DNA of 64,000 bases. Source: CAYIHX01 sp964363305. GTDB lineage: Bacteria; Bdellovibrionota; UBA1018. The stretch lies in contig CAYIHX010000014.1 of the NCBI GenBank assembly GCA_964363305.1, positions 1-64,000 of the forward strand, written 5' to 3'. Below, one piece after another: positions 17,614-27,096 of this stretch (the first letter of the stretch is position 1; each line of letters starts with the position of its first letter). The notes beneath the pieces are model-generated. The model saw only the letters and a list, made by a program, of their open reading frames with translations. It did no database searches and was not told the DNA's origin. Made by a program: the position numbers and the translations under genes.

Positions 17614-18620
17614 GCGGTGTTTTGATTTATCCCGCTCATCAAGTGGAGATGGGATTGACGTCGCGCGGCCTCTACGAGTCGTTCTATTTCCGGGGAAATC
17701 AGGTCGGCCAGGGCCCTTCTTTTTGGCTGAAGCATAATTTGCTGCGGTTCAAGAAAAGCACGGCCGTCCGGATGGAAGTCACGATGATCGGATTCCCGCA
17801 AGGCGGGGGATCGCCGCGTGTGTTGGGGAAATTCATCGAGGTGCTTGATTCACCGGGTCTGGATTGGGATGAGCTGTCGTTCAGTTTCGGTGACGAGCTC
17901 GCGTTTTCAATCGGCCGCGACGCGCTTTCCGGTTTGATCGGTTCGGCGGAAGGTTCGGTGAGTTGGGATCTTCGTCTTTCCCGCTCGGACGAGGTTTACT
18001 ATCATTTCGCTCACCCGTGGCTTTATCGCGGGCCGTTTCCGAAGAAGAAGATTCTCACGCGCGACACTTTCGTTCGCTTCGAGGGCGAGATCACCTGGGC
18101 CGGTCCGGCCTCTGAAAAGTGGACGGGAAGCTTCGTTGGCATGAATGGTCACAACTGGGGTACGGAGCACGCGCACTGCTACGCGTACGCGGACTGCAAT
18201 GAGTGGAACGATGGCCGGGTTGCCTTCTTTGACGGGTTTTCGGCCAAGATCAAGGTGGCGTCGCTGGTTTCGCCCTTTTTAAGCCTGTGTTCGTTGCGTA
18301 CGGAGCGCGGGTGGTTTCATTTCAACAAACTACGCGCGGCGTATCGACCGCAGGTCAAGCGCCTGACCCGCCAATCGTGGGACGTCGTGTTCGAGAATGA
18401 GGATTTTTTTCTCGGAGTCGCGCTCGAAGGCGAGGGAAGTGCCTGGGCTTCGCTGCGGTATCTTCACCCGAACCGCAAGGAGTCGGTGGTGGAAAACACC
18501 AAGGCGGCTCGCGGATCGCTCACGCTCATCGAGAAGCGGAGCGGGAAGATCGTCGATCAGCTGTCGTCGGACCGCTTCGAGTTGGAGACGCTTTTGCCGG
18601 CAGGGTTTTCCCGGGGGTAG
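17610..18620 (+). CDS. CrtC/AttH-like lipocalin-fold protein
   Basis: A 336-residue protein that resembles the double-lipocalin family of CrtC hydratase, AttH and tocopherol cyclase. The strongest hint is the conserved NGHNWGTEHAHC at residues 179-190 inside an otherwise beta-rich chain, with the aromatic-rich FHFNKLRAAY and a second barrel-like half. Known members bind lipids or carotenoids. Its ATG overlaps the stop of the second GMC gene, so it should act with the two oxidoreductases on a hydrophobic substrate such as a sterol or isoprenoid (inference). Confidence 0.7.
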   Translation: MSGVLIYPAHQVEMGLTSRGLYESFYFRGNQVGQGPSFWLKHNLLRFKKSTAVRMEVTMIGFPQGGGSPRVLGKFIEVLDSPGLDWDELSFSFGDELAFSIGRDALSGLIGSAEGSVSWDLRLSRSDEVYYHFAHPWLYRGPFPKKKILTRDTFVRFEGEITWAGPASEKWTGSFVGMNGHNWGTEHAHCYAYADCNEWNDGRVAFFDGFSAKIKVASLVSPFLSLCSLRTERGWFHFNKLRAAYRPQVKRLTRQSWDVVFENEDFFLGVALEGEGSAWASLRYLHPNRKESVVENTKAARGSLTLIEKRSGKIVDQLSSDRFELETLLPAGFSRG

Positions 18621-18774
18621 TGCGCACGGGGCCGCTGAGTGAGTCGTCGCGTCGGCATCGGCGCACGCGCCAGCGCGCGTGCTTGCAGGGGTGCGCGGGC
18701 ATGTTTCGCTCAACGCGAAGTCCTGCGCTACTCAGCCGGAATGACTCTTTCAATGCTTCGCTTTGAGCGAAATC

Positions 18775-19827
18775 CTAGCAACCCCAAACGCCGCACCGTA
18801 CGTGAATCACCACGGTCGTGGAGTCTTTCACGAACACAAAACGTCCGCAGTCACCCATTCCGGTTGAGCTGATATAGAGCGTGGCATCAAAACCTTTCAC
18901 CCACTGACCGACGAGGATCGTCTCGGGTTTCCGATGATAGGTCGTGTCGAGGTAGAAATCGTAGAGGGTACTGATTCCGGCTTTGTCTCTCAGAAAGTAC
19001 CCGAAGAGTTTTTCAGGTAAGCGGTCCGGTATTTGCGGATCCAGGCGTTCGAACTCGGCGGTCGCCTGGATCAGTTCGATTTCATCGAGTGGGGTTGTCT
19101 GAAACTGGAGCGGCTTTTTCACTTCTCTCGACTCTTCCCGCTTTTTTGGCGCAAGGAAGTCGACGTGATCGAGAAGGTTATCTTCAGGAAGCGCAATGTT
19201 CGTGGCGGTCCAATTCGGGTTTTTTCCGGGAGAAGGGAGGAGTGGGTTGGTTTTTCCGATGACCGCGATCCCCCGCGCCGCGAGGAGGGATTCGGGGGTG
19301 TTGTTGCCCGGCGCGCCAACCTCGATTCCCAGCGCTCCGAAGATTTCGCCGCCGATCCCATTCGGCTTGATCAAGAGTCGCTTGATTTGATTGATTTGGA
19401 TTTTTGCTTCGGTCGGCTCTGAGAACCGAAACCAAAACAGGGTTTCATCGCGGGAAATTTTCAGTTCCTGAAGGACTTCATCCGCCAAAGCGCCATCGAT
19501 GAAAAAATCGCCCGGGGGAGTGTTCTTCGCCTGAGCCTTCAGTAGTTTTTCGTTGAGCCCCGTGGAAATGGAAAAACCGTCTCCGAACAGGGAGACATAA
19601 GTTCGCTTGGCGTCTGACAGGACGGGAAAGATGCGCAACGAGGGATCCCGCTTTGCCTCGGGCCATCGAGGGAGAGGTCGCTCCTTTACGGGTTCGGTAG
19701 GGACGAGGTTGAAATTCAAAGGAGTGATAGCATCAATCGTTTGGAGTTCAGCAGCCTCCAGGAGGCGGGGAGCCAGAAGAGAGAAAGTCAGCGTCAAGAT
19801 GAGCTTCGTACGGAGACGCTTTCGCAT
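18775..19827 (-). CDS. Exported protein of unknown function
   Basis: A 350-residue protein with an N-terminal signal peptide (MRKRLRTK start, cleavage near EAAE). The mature part is proline-rich around residues 200-250 and ends with a small cysteine-containing domain (GDCGRFVF, HVRCGVWGC) that could be disulfide-bonded. No family recognised. Converges with the lipocalin gene and diverges from the oxidoreductase at 19896; the 69-bp gap to that gene must contain both promoters. Confidence 0.75.
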   Translation of the reverse strand: MRKRLRTKLILTLTFSLLAPRLLEAAELQTIDAITPLNFNLVPTEPVKERPLPRWPEAKRDPSLRIFPVLSDAKRTYVSLFGDGFSISTGLNEKLLKAQAKNTPPGDFFIDGALADEVLQELKISRDETLFWFRFSEPTEAKIQINQIKRLLIKPNGIGGEIFGALGIEVGAPGNNTPESLLAARGIAVIGKTNPLLPSPGKNPNWTATNIALPEDNLLDHVDFLAPKKREESREVKKPLQFQTTPLDEIELIQATAEFERLDPQIPDRLPEKLFGYFLRDKAGISTLYDFYLDTTYHRKPETILVGQWVKGFDATLYISSTGMGDCGRFVFVKDSTTVVIHVRCGVWGC

Positions 19828-19895
19828 AATGATTAGATTAGACTGTTTTTTTTACTCTTTTCAATCGAGATCCCGCCGCCTAAAGTCGGGGGACA

Positions 19896-21071
19896 ATGAG
19901 GTCTGATCGGGAGTTTGATATTGTCGTATTGGGAGCGACCGGATACGTGGGCCGACGGCTGGTGGCCGAGCTTGAAAAAGTGGCCAAAAGCAAAGGCTGG
20001 CGTCTGCTTGCGACGACACGCTCCGCGCAAAAATCGGCGGATCTGGGCCGGGTGCATCCGGCCGTGAGTTTCGACACGATGGATGTCGCAAATGCCGCCG
20101 ATGTCGACCGGATCGCCCGCAGGGCCGGGCTTGTGATCAACTGCATCGGACCTTTCGATCTTCACGGTGAAAATGTCGTGAGCGCGTGCGCGAGACTGGG
20201 AACGCACTATCTGGATATCACGGGGGAGATTCTTTTTGCCCGCAGGATGATTGATCGGTACGACGAGCTTGCCAAAAAAAATGGAGCCATGATCGTTCCG
20301 TTCGCAGGCTTTGATTCGGTGCCCTCCGATATGGGAGTTTATCTCATGGGCCAGGAGATGGCCGAACTTCACTCGCAGCCCGTCGCTTCGGTTGATCTGG
20401 TATTCGAGATGAAAGGTGGGATTAATGGAGGTAGCGCCGCTACCGCGCTCGATATGGGGGCTAAACTCAAAAGGCGGGATCAGAGGAACTCTCACTTTCT
20501 GGCGCGGCAACTGCCCGAACACGTCTACGAAGGAATGTACTGCCCCCGTTACGTCGCCCATTTGCGAAAGTGGGTTGCTCCGTTTTTTATGGAGCCGATC
20601 AACAACAAGGTGATTTTTCGGAGCCTGGCCCTCGCACCCCACACGCCCACGTGGTTTACGTCTGATTTTCGGTATCGCGAGTGCATTGATGTCCCGGGGG
20701 GGCTGATTGGAGCGACCGCCACCGCGTGGTCGCTGGGTGGCGGTCAGTTGATGCTGAAAACTTCCACAGGTCGGCGCTTAGCCTCCCTCGTGTTTCCGAA
20801 GCCGGGTACGGGGCCGTCTGAAAAACAGATGAACGAGGGTTTCTTTGAGGCAACCTTCATCGCGACCGGAGCGTGCGGGGCGGTTTTGGTCCGCAAGATG
20901 TTCTCTCAAGGTGATCCCGGTAATGTTTCGACCGTGAAGTTGCTCATCGCCTGCGCGCGAACACTTTTGGGTGACGACTTCGAGCCTCCCAAGGGCTTGC
21001 TGACGCCCGCGACCGCTTTCGGCGTCCATCTTTTGCCTGCCCTTCGGGCGTCAGGAATCAGCTGGACCTGA
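19896..21071 (+). CDS. Saccharopine-dehydrogenase-like oxidoreductase
   Basis: A 391-residue protein with a Rossmann nucleotide-binding start (IVVLGATGYVGRRLVAEL), the INCIGPFDLHGENVVSACARLGTHYLD pattern without its full length quoted, and DITGE, all typical of the saccharopine-dehydrogenase-like family that includes mycobacterial trans-acting enoyl reductase. Known members use NAD(P)H; many act on lipids. A hydrophobic patch around residues 260-285 could mediate membrane association. Likely monocistronic or followed by the histidine kinase 52 bp downstream. Confidence 0.8.
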   Translation: MRSDREFDIVVLGATGYVGRRLVAELEKVAKSKGWRLLATTRSAQKSADLGRVHPAVSFDTMDVANAADVDRIARRAGLVINCIGPFDLHGENVVSACARLGTHYLDITGEILFARRMIDRYDELAKKNGAMIVPFAGFDSVPSDMGVYLMGQEMAELHSQPVASVDLVFEMKGGINGGSAATALDMGAKLKRRDQRNSHFLARQLPEHVYEGMYCPRYVAHLRKWVAPFFMEPINNKVIFRSLALAPHTPTWFTSDFRYRECIDVPGGLIGATATAWSLGGGQLMLKTSTGRRLASLVFPKPGTGPSEKQMNEGFFEATFIATGACGAVLVRKMFSQGDPGNVSTVKLLIACARTLLGDDFEPPKGLLTPATAFGVHLLPALRASGISWT

Positions 21072-21123
21072 CCTCATCGGCGCTTCGTTGATATTCCGTG
21101 GGCCAATAGTTACACTTCCAACG

Positions 21124-22458
21124 ATGGATCCTTTAAAGTACCTATTGCTCGTTTACGCTGCGATCTTTCTGATCAACCTAACGGTTTTCTTCATCCTCTG
21201 GAGAGGGTCCGGCGTGCGCTACTATCGCGACATGGGCCTGGCCTGGCTAGCGGTAGCCGGAGTGCTGGTGGCTTCGGGCATTACCGCCGAGATGAGCTTT
21301 TTCCCGAAAATAGCGGCCTTTTCGATCTGTTTTTTCTTCTATTCGGGTATCGCAAAAATTCTGGCTGATATTATCGAGCTCCACTTTCCCTGGCGCTTTT
21401 TTCTGTCGTTTCTTGGAGGCGCGCTTTTAATGGCCCTCATCACGGATATTTTTAATCTGAACGTGCTGTGGGGGGTGGTGCCTGTGAGCATCGCGACCGG
21501 CCTTTCTTCCTTGTATTTTGGCTACAAGGCTTTGGGTTCGCGCTGGAAGACTTTGTCCATCACCCAGAAGGGCGCTTCGATCACCGTGCTCCTGAATGGT
21601 TTGCATAATCTCGACTACGGGTATGCGTACGGGAAGCCTGAATTTCTGTTGGCCGGTTTTACGGTCGGAGTCATTCTCGTGATCGCCTGCACTCTCTTCT
21701 TTCCTGCCGCGATTCTCGAGGAGGTGGCAAAAAAGAGCGCGCGTTTAGAGGCCGACCTTGAATACAAGGACAAGCTTTTTCAGACTTCTAAGCTCTCCGC
21801 TCTGGGGGAGATGGCAGGGGGGGTTGCGCACGAGATCAATAATCCGCTCGCCATTATTCAGATGACCGCCAAGGCGCTCCTGGATGAGAAAAATCCTGAA
21901 CAAAAGGTGATCGATGAGCGATTGAACTCAATATTGAAAACGGTCGGTCGAATCAACAAGATCGTGTTGGGGCTCATTGCGTTTTCGCGAGACGGGAGCG
22001 CGGATCCCAAGCAAGTCGTGAAGGTGAGTCAAATCATCGAAGACACTCTTGCCCTTTGCCAAGTGAGGTTCCGCGTGGATGGAGTCAAAATCTCGGTTGA
22101 AAGCGACGGTTCCGACGCTTCGATCTTATGCAAAGCCGTTGAAATTTCGCAGGCGCTGCTTAACCTTCTCAACAACGCCAGGGATGCTGTATCTGGAGCG
22201 GAGAAAAAATGGCTGACGATCCGCAGCCGCTCTCTGGGAGAGCAGGTTGAGATCGCCGTCATCGACTCCGGGCCTGGGGTTCCGACTGAAATCAGGGAGA
22301 AAATTTTTCAGCCGTTTTTCACGACGAAGGATGTCGGTGCGGGTACGGGGTTGGGGTTGAGTGTTGCGTTTGGGATTATCGAGTCGCATGGCGGAAAATT
22401 AACTCTGGACACCCACGCTCCGAACACGACCTTTGTCATCACCCTGCCTACCGTTTAG
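21124..22458 (+). CDS. Membrane sensor histidine kinase
   Basis: A 444-residue kinase. Six or seven hydrophobic segments fill residues 1-200, then a short coiled-coil linker, the HisKA H-box GGVAHEINNPLA (phospho-acceptor histidine), the N-box LLNLLNNARDAV, the G1 box DSGPGVP, F-box PFFTTK and G2 box GTGLGLSVAFGI. This is the NtrB-like orthodox type. No response regulator gene is adjacent, so its partner is elsewhere. Start at 21124 chosen because the first membrane segment begins there; an upstream in-frame codon at 21088 is less likely. Confidence 0.88.
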   Translation: MDPLKYLLLVYAAIFLINLTVFFILWRGSGVRYYRDMGLAWLAVAGVLVASGITAEMSFFPKIAAFSICFFFYSGIAKILADIIELHFPWRFFLSFLGGALLMALITDIFNLNVLWGVVPVSIATGLSSLYFGYKALGSRWKTLSITQKGASITVLLNGLHNLDYGYAYGKPEFLLAGFTVGVILVIACTLFFPAAILEEVAKKSARLEADLEYKDKLFQTSKLSALGEMAGGVAHEINNPLAIIQMTAKALLDEKNPEQKVIDERLNSILKTVGRINKIVLGLIAFSRDGSADPKQVVKVSQIIEDTLALCQVRFRVDGVKISVESDGSDASILCKAVEISQALLNLLNNARDAVSGAEKKWLTIRSRSLGEQVEIAVIDSGPGVPTEIREKIFQPFFTTKDVGAGTGLGLSVAFGIIESHGGKLTLDTHAPNTTFVITLPTV

Positions 22459-22510
22459 GCTTCTTCCCCGCCCAAACGCCCTACCATCACAGACCACCGT
22501 ACTCAGACAG

Positions 22511-22659
22511 CATTTTTCCAGAGGGAAGAGCGGCTGGTACAAGACCACCACGAGATACCCCGTGCGAGGGCCAGGATGGCCCGAGCCGGGGCAGGGGCAA
22601 GGGCAGGATGCCCGTACGAGTGGTGGTCTATTCAACATCCCCCTCATTCTGGAAAAATG
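22511..22659 (+). ncRNA. Folded intergenic element with CAGGATG hairpin loops
   Basis: Outer arms CATTTTTCCAGA (22511-22522) and TCTGGAAAAATG (22648-22659) are perfect reverse complements; nested inside are AGACCACCAC (22542-22551) and GTGGTGGTCT (22620-22629). Within these lie two small hairpins, GGGCC-AGGAT-GGCCC (22568-22582) and GGGC-AGGAT-GCCC (22601-22613), both presenting CAGGATG. That heptamer in a hairpin loop is the repeated motif of CsrB-type RNAs that sequester CsrA. The fold is seen in the sequence; a role in CsrA titration is inference, and only two clear copies are present. Strand is a guess. Confidence 0.45.
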
Positions 22660-22708
22660 AACTGCGCGCGGTGGTGTGTGAGGGACAGGAATTCTGGAGC
22701 GAGGAAAC

Positions 22709-24019
22709 CTAAACCCGCCCGAAGATCAGTGACGCGTTCGTGCCACCAAAGCCGAAGCTGTTGGAAATGGCGTAATCCACCTTGCGCTGAGTGGCCACCT
22801 TGGGCGTGAAGTTCAGCTTGGTTTCGATGCAGCCGGGGTCGAGGTTCTCGAGGTTGATCGTCGGGGGAATGATTCCGTCCCGGATCGCGAGAATACTGAA
22901 GATGGCTTCGATGGCGCCGGCGGCGCCGAGAAGGTGCCCAGTCATGGACTTGGTTGAGCTGACTTGAAGGTGATCCGGCCCGTTCGGAAAGACCTTGGCG
23001 ATCGCGCGTGCTTCTTCCACATCGCCGGCCGGGGTCGACGTGCCGTGCGCGTTGACGTAGTGAATGTCTTCGGCGTTGAGGTGCGAATCCCTGAGTGCCA
23101 TCGCCATCGCCCGGCGGCCACCTTCGCCTTCCGGGGCGGGAGTCGTCATGTGGTAGGCGTCTCCGCTGAGACCATAGCCCATGAATTCGGCGTAAATCGG
23201 TGCTCCGCGTTTCTTCGCGTGCTCGTATTCTTCCAGGATCAGCACGGCCGCGCCTTCCCCCATTACGAAGCCGTCCCGTCCCGTGTCGAACGGGCGCGAC
23301 GCTGCGGTCGGGTTATCGTTGCGGGTCGAGAGCGCGCGCATCGCGGCGAAGCCGCCGATACCTAGACGGCAGATCACAGCCTCGGAGCCACCCGCGAAAA
23401 TGACATCCGCATCTCCACGCTGAATCTGTCGAAAACTCTCTCCGAGAGAGTGCGCGGACGAAGTGCACGCGGTGACGTTGCAAAGATTCGAGCCCTGGAG
23501 GTTAAGCAAAATACTGAGTTGGCCGCTGGCCATGTTGGCAATGACCTGTGGAATAAAGAAGGGCGTGATGCGGCGATAACCCTTGTTGAGAAATTCCTGG
23601 TGGACCTCCTCGATCTCAGGCAGGCCGCCCATGCCGACGCCGATGTTCACACCCATCCGCTCGGCAGAGATGCGATCTCGGTAAGAGTCGAGACCCGAGT
23701 CAGCGTAGGCATCGAGAGCGGCGGCGAGGCTGAGGTGTACGAAACGCCCCACGCGTCTTGCATCCTTGGAGTTCGCAGCCTGCGTGAGGGTGATTCCTGG
23801 GGCTGGGTGGAAAGGGCCGACCGCGCGAGTGACGTCAAACGCCTTCACTTCCGCGGCGATCCGAACGGGTGAGTCGGTTGTGTCAAAACGAGTGATCATG
23901 CCGAGGCCGCTCTTGCCTTCGGTAGCGGCGCGCCAAGTCTCATGGACGGTTAGCCCCAGGGGCGTGACCGCCCCCAGGCCCGTGATCACGACTCGCCGTT
24001 TTTCACCCGTTTGCAGCAT
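22709..24019 (-). CDS. fabF: 3-oxoacyl-[ACP] synthase II
   Basis: A 436-residue KAS II that elongates acyl-ACP with malonyl-ACP. The catalytic triad is visible: cysteine 185 in VTACTSSAHS, histidine in NAHGTSTPAGD (about residue 325) and histidine in KSMTGHLLGAAG (about residue 360). The glycine-rich NSFGFGGTNAS closes the fold. Length slightly above the usual 412 because of a short N-terminal lead and an insertion near residues 65-90. Last gene of the fab operon. Confidence 0.96.
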   Translation of the reverse strand: MLQTGEKRRVVITGLGAVTPLGLTVHETWRAATEGKSGLGMITRFDTTDSPVRIAAEVKAFDVTRAVGPFHPAPGITLTQAANSKDARRVGRFVHLSLAAALDAYADSGLDSYRDRISAERMGVNIGVGMGGLPEIEEVHQEFLNKGYRRITPFFIPQVIANMASGQLSILLNLQGSNLCNVTACTSSAHSLGESFRQIQRGDADVIFAGGSEAVICRLGIGGFAAMRALSTRNDNPTAASRPFDTGRDGFVMGEGAAVLILEEYEHAKKRGAPIYAEFMGYGLSGDAYHMTTPAPEGEGGRRAMAMALRDSHLNAEDIHYVNAHGTSTPAGDVEEARAIAKVFPNGPDHLQVSSTKSMTGHLLGAAGAIEAIFSILAIRDGIIPPTINLENLDPGCIETKLNFTPKVATQRKVDYAISNSFGFGGTNASLIFGRV

Positions 24020-24031
24020 TCGAGCGCGATC

Positions 24032-24274
24032 TTAGTGGGTCGATTTGGAGGCGATGTATTTAACGACGTCGCCGACGGTCTTCATTTTTTCGGCGTCTTC
24101 ATCGGGAATATCGAGATCGAACTCTTCTTCCATCGTCATGACGAGCTCAACGATATCGAGGCTGTCAGCACCGAGATCGTCAATGAATGAAGCAGCGGTG
24201 GTGACCTTCTCGCTTTCGACGGCGAGTTGATCACAGACAATATTGCGAACTCTTTCTTCAACAGAAGCGGACAT
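24032..24274 (-). CDS. acpP: Acyl carrier protein
   Basis: An 80-residue acidic ACP. The phosphopantetheine site is serine 38 in GADSLDIVEL. Typical four-helix length and composition. It carries growing acyl chains for FabD, FabH, FabG and FabF, all encoded around it. Directly between fabG and fabF, the common order. Confidence 0.97.
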   Translation of the reverse strand: MSASVEERVRNIVCDQLAVESEKVTTAASFIDDLGADSLDIVELVMTMEEEFDLDIPDEDAEKMKTVGDVVKYIASKSTH

Positions 24275-24300
24275 GCGTTGCTCTCTCCAATTTTAAAATC

Positions 24301-25047
24301 TTACATGTACATGCCGCCATTGATTCCGATCACTTGACCGGTCAGATAGCGACTCTCAGGCGAAGCAAGATAAGCGACCAGTGAGGCCACGTCTTGCGTT
24401 GAGCCAAAGAAACCGAGTGGAACGCTGCGGAGAATCGCTTCTTTTTGAGCATCCGTCAAGGCCCCCGTCATCTCCGTCTCGATGTAACCGGGCGTCACGA
24501 CGTTTACTCGGACACCCCGGCTTCCGAGCTCTTTTGCCACACTCTTGCTGAACCCAATCAAGCCTGATTTGGCCGCGGCGTACGCTGCTTGGCCTGCATT
24601 CCCCGATTCTCCCACTACTGAAGAGATCTGAATGACGCTGCCTTTTCGTGCCCGCATCATGCTTTTGGCCGCGGCACGAGTACAGTAGATGGCGCCCTTG
24701 AGGTCGATGTCGAGCGTGCGATCGAGATCCTCGTTTTTAAGGCGGAGCAGCAGGCCGTCGATCGTCACTCCGGCGTTGTTCACCAGAACGTCGAGGGCGC
24801 CATGGCGCGTTTGAAGTGCTTCAAATTTTTCGTCGACCTGAGCGGGGAGGGAAACATCAAACCCGCACAGTTCACCCGAGGCTCCGTCCGCCTCGATCTC
24901 GTCCAACACGGCGCGCGCGCGCGCCTCCTGCGTGGCGTAATTGAGGATGACGTGAAAGCCGTCCCGCGCAAGCCGTTTGGAGATGGCGGCTCCGATGCCG
25001 CGGCTGGCCCCGGTGATCAGGGCCAGGGGTTTTTTCTGGGGGTTCAT
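24301..25047 (-). CDS. fabG: 3-oxoacyl-[ACP] reductase
   Basis: A 248-residue short-chain dehydrogenase. NADPH site TGASRGIG at residues 12-19, NNAG near 90, and catalytic Ser142/143, Tyr156 and Lys160 in the ISS...YAAAK pattern. The second step of each fatty-acid elongation cycle. Its start overlaps the stop of fabD by 4 bases (ATGA). Confidence 0.96.
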   Translation of the reverse strand: MNPQKKPLALITGASRGIGAAISKRLARDGFHVILNYATQEARARAVLDEIEADGASGELCGFDVSLPAQVDEKFEALQTRHGALDVLVNNAGVTIDGLLLRLKNEDLDRTLDIDLKGAIYCTRAAAKSMMRARKGSVIQISSVVGESGNAGQAAYAAAKSGLIGFSKSVAKELGSRGVRVNVVTPGYIETEMTGALTDAQKEAILRSVPLGFFGSTQDVASLVAYLASPESRYLTGQVIGINGGMYM

Positions 25048-26078
25048 TGAAGTGCCTCGAATGCTTTCAGGGTGGCGACGTCGGAAACTCCGACGGCTAG
25101 GATCGTGGTCTCGTCCTCCCCAGGGATTCTCTTGGCCAGGTTTTGCAGCACTTTTCCCGGCCCGAACTCAACGGCCTTTTTGAAGCCGGCTGCGTGTAGG
25201 TGCTCCACGGTCTGCCGCCAGAGCACGGGGTGGTCAATCTGTTCGATGAGGAGCTCAAGAATCAGGCTCGACTCTCTCGAAATGCGGCCGGTTCGGTTGG
25301 GAAGGTAGGGGAAGGCCAGCTCGCGAGGTTGAGTGGCCGTTCCGCCTTGAGAGAAGAGGTCGGCCATGTGCGCGCGAGCCGGTGCCATGAGGCGACAGTG
25401 AAAGGGCGCGCTGACGGCGAGGGGGACGGCCTTCCCGCCTTTGAAGTCGGCGCTCTCTTTGATGAGGCGGAGGGCGTGAGCGATTCCATCGGCCGAGCCG
25501 GCGATGACGACCTGATGGGGTGCATTGAAGTTGGCGGGCTGAACGATCGGTTCCACCGTGAGGTGGGAGTATTCGGCCGAGGTCGGGCGAGAAATGCGGG
25601 CTTCTTCGCTGGCTTGTTGGCAGAGTTTCCCGACGGTGTCGTCCGAGAGGCCGAGAATAGCGGCCATGGTTCCTTCTCCTGGCGGAACGGCTCTTTGCAT
25701 GGCCCCGCCGCGTTCGCGAACCCAGCGGGCGGCCACCGAAAGCGGAAGGGCTCCCGCCGCGACGAGGGCGGAGTATTCACCGAGCGAGTGGCCGGCTGCG
25801 ACCGCGGGTGTGAAACCCGTCTCCGTCTGAGCGACTCGAAAAGCGGCGATCGACGCCGTCAAGAGCGCCGGCTGGGTGTACTCGGTCTTCATGAGTTCGG
25901 CTTCGGGGCCGTAGAGACAGAGCTTTCGAAGATTCAGGTCGGCGGCATCGGAGGCCTCTTCGAAAGTTTCGCGCGCCACTTTGAAGGAGTCGAGCAGCTC
26001 TTTGGCCATCCCGACATACTGCGAGCCTTGACCGGGAAACCATGCAATCATGCCGTTCATCGAGTGTGTTATCTCCAT
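25044..26078 (-). CDS. fabD: Malonyl-CoA:ACP transacylase
   Basis: A protein of about 344 residues. Family motifs: FPGQGSQYVGM at the N-terminus, GHSLGEYSA with the catalytic serine near residue 98, and the C-terminal VEFGPGKVLQNL. Loads malonate onto ACP. The ATG at 26078 shares one base with the fabH stop; an ATG at 26060 would remove a short lead and match the usual FabD start better. The chain is about 30 residues longer than E. coli FabD because of an insertion around residues 135-165. Confidence 0.94.
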   Translation of the reverse strand: MEITHSMNGMIAWFPGQGSQYVGMAKELLDSFKVARETFEEASDAADLNLRKLCLYGPEAELMKTEYTQPALLTASIAAFRVAQTETGFTPAVAAGHSLGEYSALVAAGALPLSVAARWVRERGGAMQRAVPPGEGTMAAILGLSDDTVGKLCQQASEEARISRPTSAEYSHLTVEPIVQPANFNAPHQVVIAGSADGIAHALRLIKESADFKGGKAVPLAVSAPFHCRLMAPARAHMADLFSQGGTATQPRELAFPYLPNRTGRISRESSLILELLIEQIDHPVLWRQTVEHLHAAGFKKAVEFGPGKVLQNLAKRIPGEDETTILAVGVSDVATLKAFEALQ

Positions 26079-27094
26079 CACCAGCGAAGCAGCAGGCTTC
26101 CGTAGGTTAAGCCTGCTCCGAATACGTCGAAAAGAATCACATCGCCACTTTTGATTCGGCCGTCGCGAACGGCTTCGTCAAAGGCGGTTGGCACGGTGGC
26201 GGCCGAGGTGTTTCCATAACGATCAATGTTGATGAGCACGCGCTCGAGAGGCAGTTCGAGTCGTTTCGCGACGGCCCGAATAATTCGCAAATTCGCCTGA
26301 TGGGGAACAAACCACTTCACGTCGGATAGCTCCAGGCCGTTGCTCTTCACGGCTTGGACGGCATAGTTGACCAGAGTTCGAACGGATTCCTTGAAGATCT
26401 CCGTGCCGTGCATCTGCATTTTGTCGAGCTTCCGGGTATGGGCTTCGGGGGTTGTTTGCAGATTCGAGCCCCCGGCCACGATTTGAAAGAAGTCCGCGAG
26501 CGTTCCGTCGGTTTTCAGGTGGGACGACAGAATTCGGTGCTCGCTATCGGCCTTGGTTCTCTCGACGACGACTGCGCCCGCGCCGTCCCCAAACAGGATA
26601 CAGGAGTTGCGATCTTCCCAGTTCGTGAAGGCGCTCAGGACCTCGCTCCCGACGACCAGGACGGTTTGCGCCTGGCCGGTGCGAATGAATTGATCGGCGG
26701 TCGAGAGGGCGAAGACGAAACCTGCGCAGGCGGCATTCAGGTCGATGGCCCAGGCGTTTTTTGCGCCGATTTTGGCCTGAAGCCAGCAGGCCGTCGAAGG
26801 AATGAGGGTATCGGGAGTGCAAGTGGCGAAGAGAATCGCATCGAGGTCCTCCGGGGCCTTGCCCGCCATTTCGAGCGCTCGGATCGCGGCTGCGGCCGCG
26901 AGGGAGGAGTTGCGATCGGGCTCATGACCGGGGCGTGAGCGTCGACGTTCGGTGATTCCGGTTCGCTCTCGAATCCATTCGTCTGAGGTGTCGACGATTC
27001 GATGGAGATCCTCGTTGCTGACTCGCGTCGCCGGAAACGCTGATCCGGTGCCGGTGATGCGCGATGCATAAGGCAGCGAAAGGGGGGAGGGCAT
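26078..27094 (-). CDS. fabH: 3-oxoacyl-[ACP] synthase III
   Basis: A protein of about 338 residues that starts fatty-acid synthesis from acetyl-CoA and malonyl-ACP. Cysteine 123 in NAACAGFVFAL is the nucleophile; WFVPHQANLRI supplies the histidine and YGNTSAATVP the asparagine. Start at 27094 is 3 bases after the yceD stop and matches the family start. plsX and rpmF, often found between yceD and fabH, are absent here. Confidence 0.95.
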   Translation of the reverse strand: MPSPLSLPYASRITGTGSAFPATRVSNEDLHRIVDTSDEWIRERTGITERRRSRPGHEPDRNSSLAAAAAIRALEMAGKAPEDLDAILFATCTPDTLIPSTACWLQAKIGAKNAWAIDLNAACAGFVFALSTADQFIRTGQAQTVLVVGSEVLSAFTNWEDRNSCILFGDGAGAVVVERTKADSEHRILSSHLKTDGTLADFFQIVAGGSNLQTTPEAHTRKLDKMQMHGTEIFKESVRTLVNYAVQAVKSNGLELSDVKWFVPHQANLRIIRAVAKRLELPLERVLINIDRYGNTSAATVPTAFDEAVRDGRIKSGDVILFDVFGAGLTYGSLLLRW

Positions 27095-27096
27095 CT

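Noticed and set aside
18640..18700. GC-rich palindromic stretch after the lipocalin gene as a special element
   Set aside because: Several overlapping short GC palindromes, but no single stable stem with a T-run; likely ordinary intergenic sequence.
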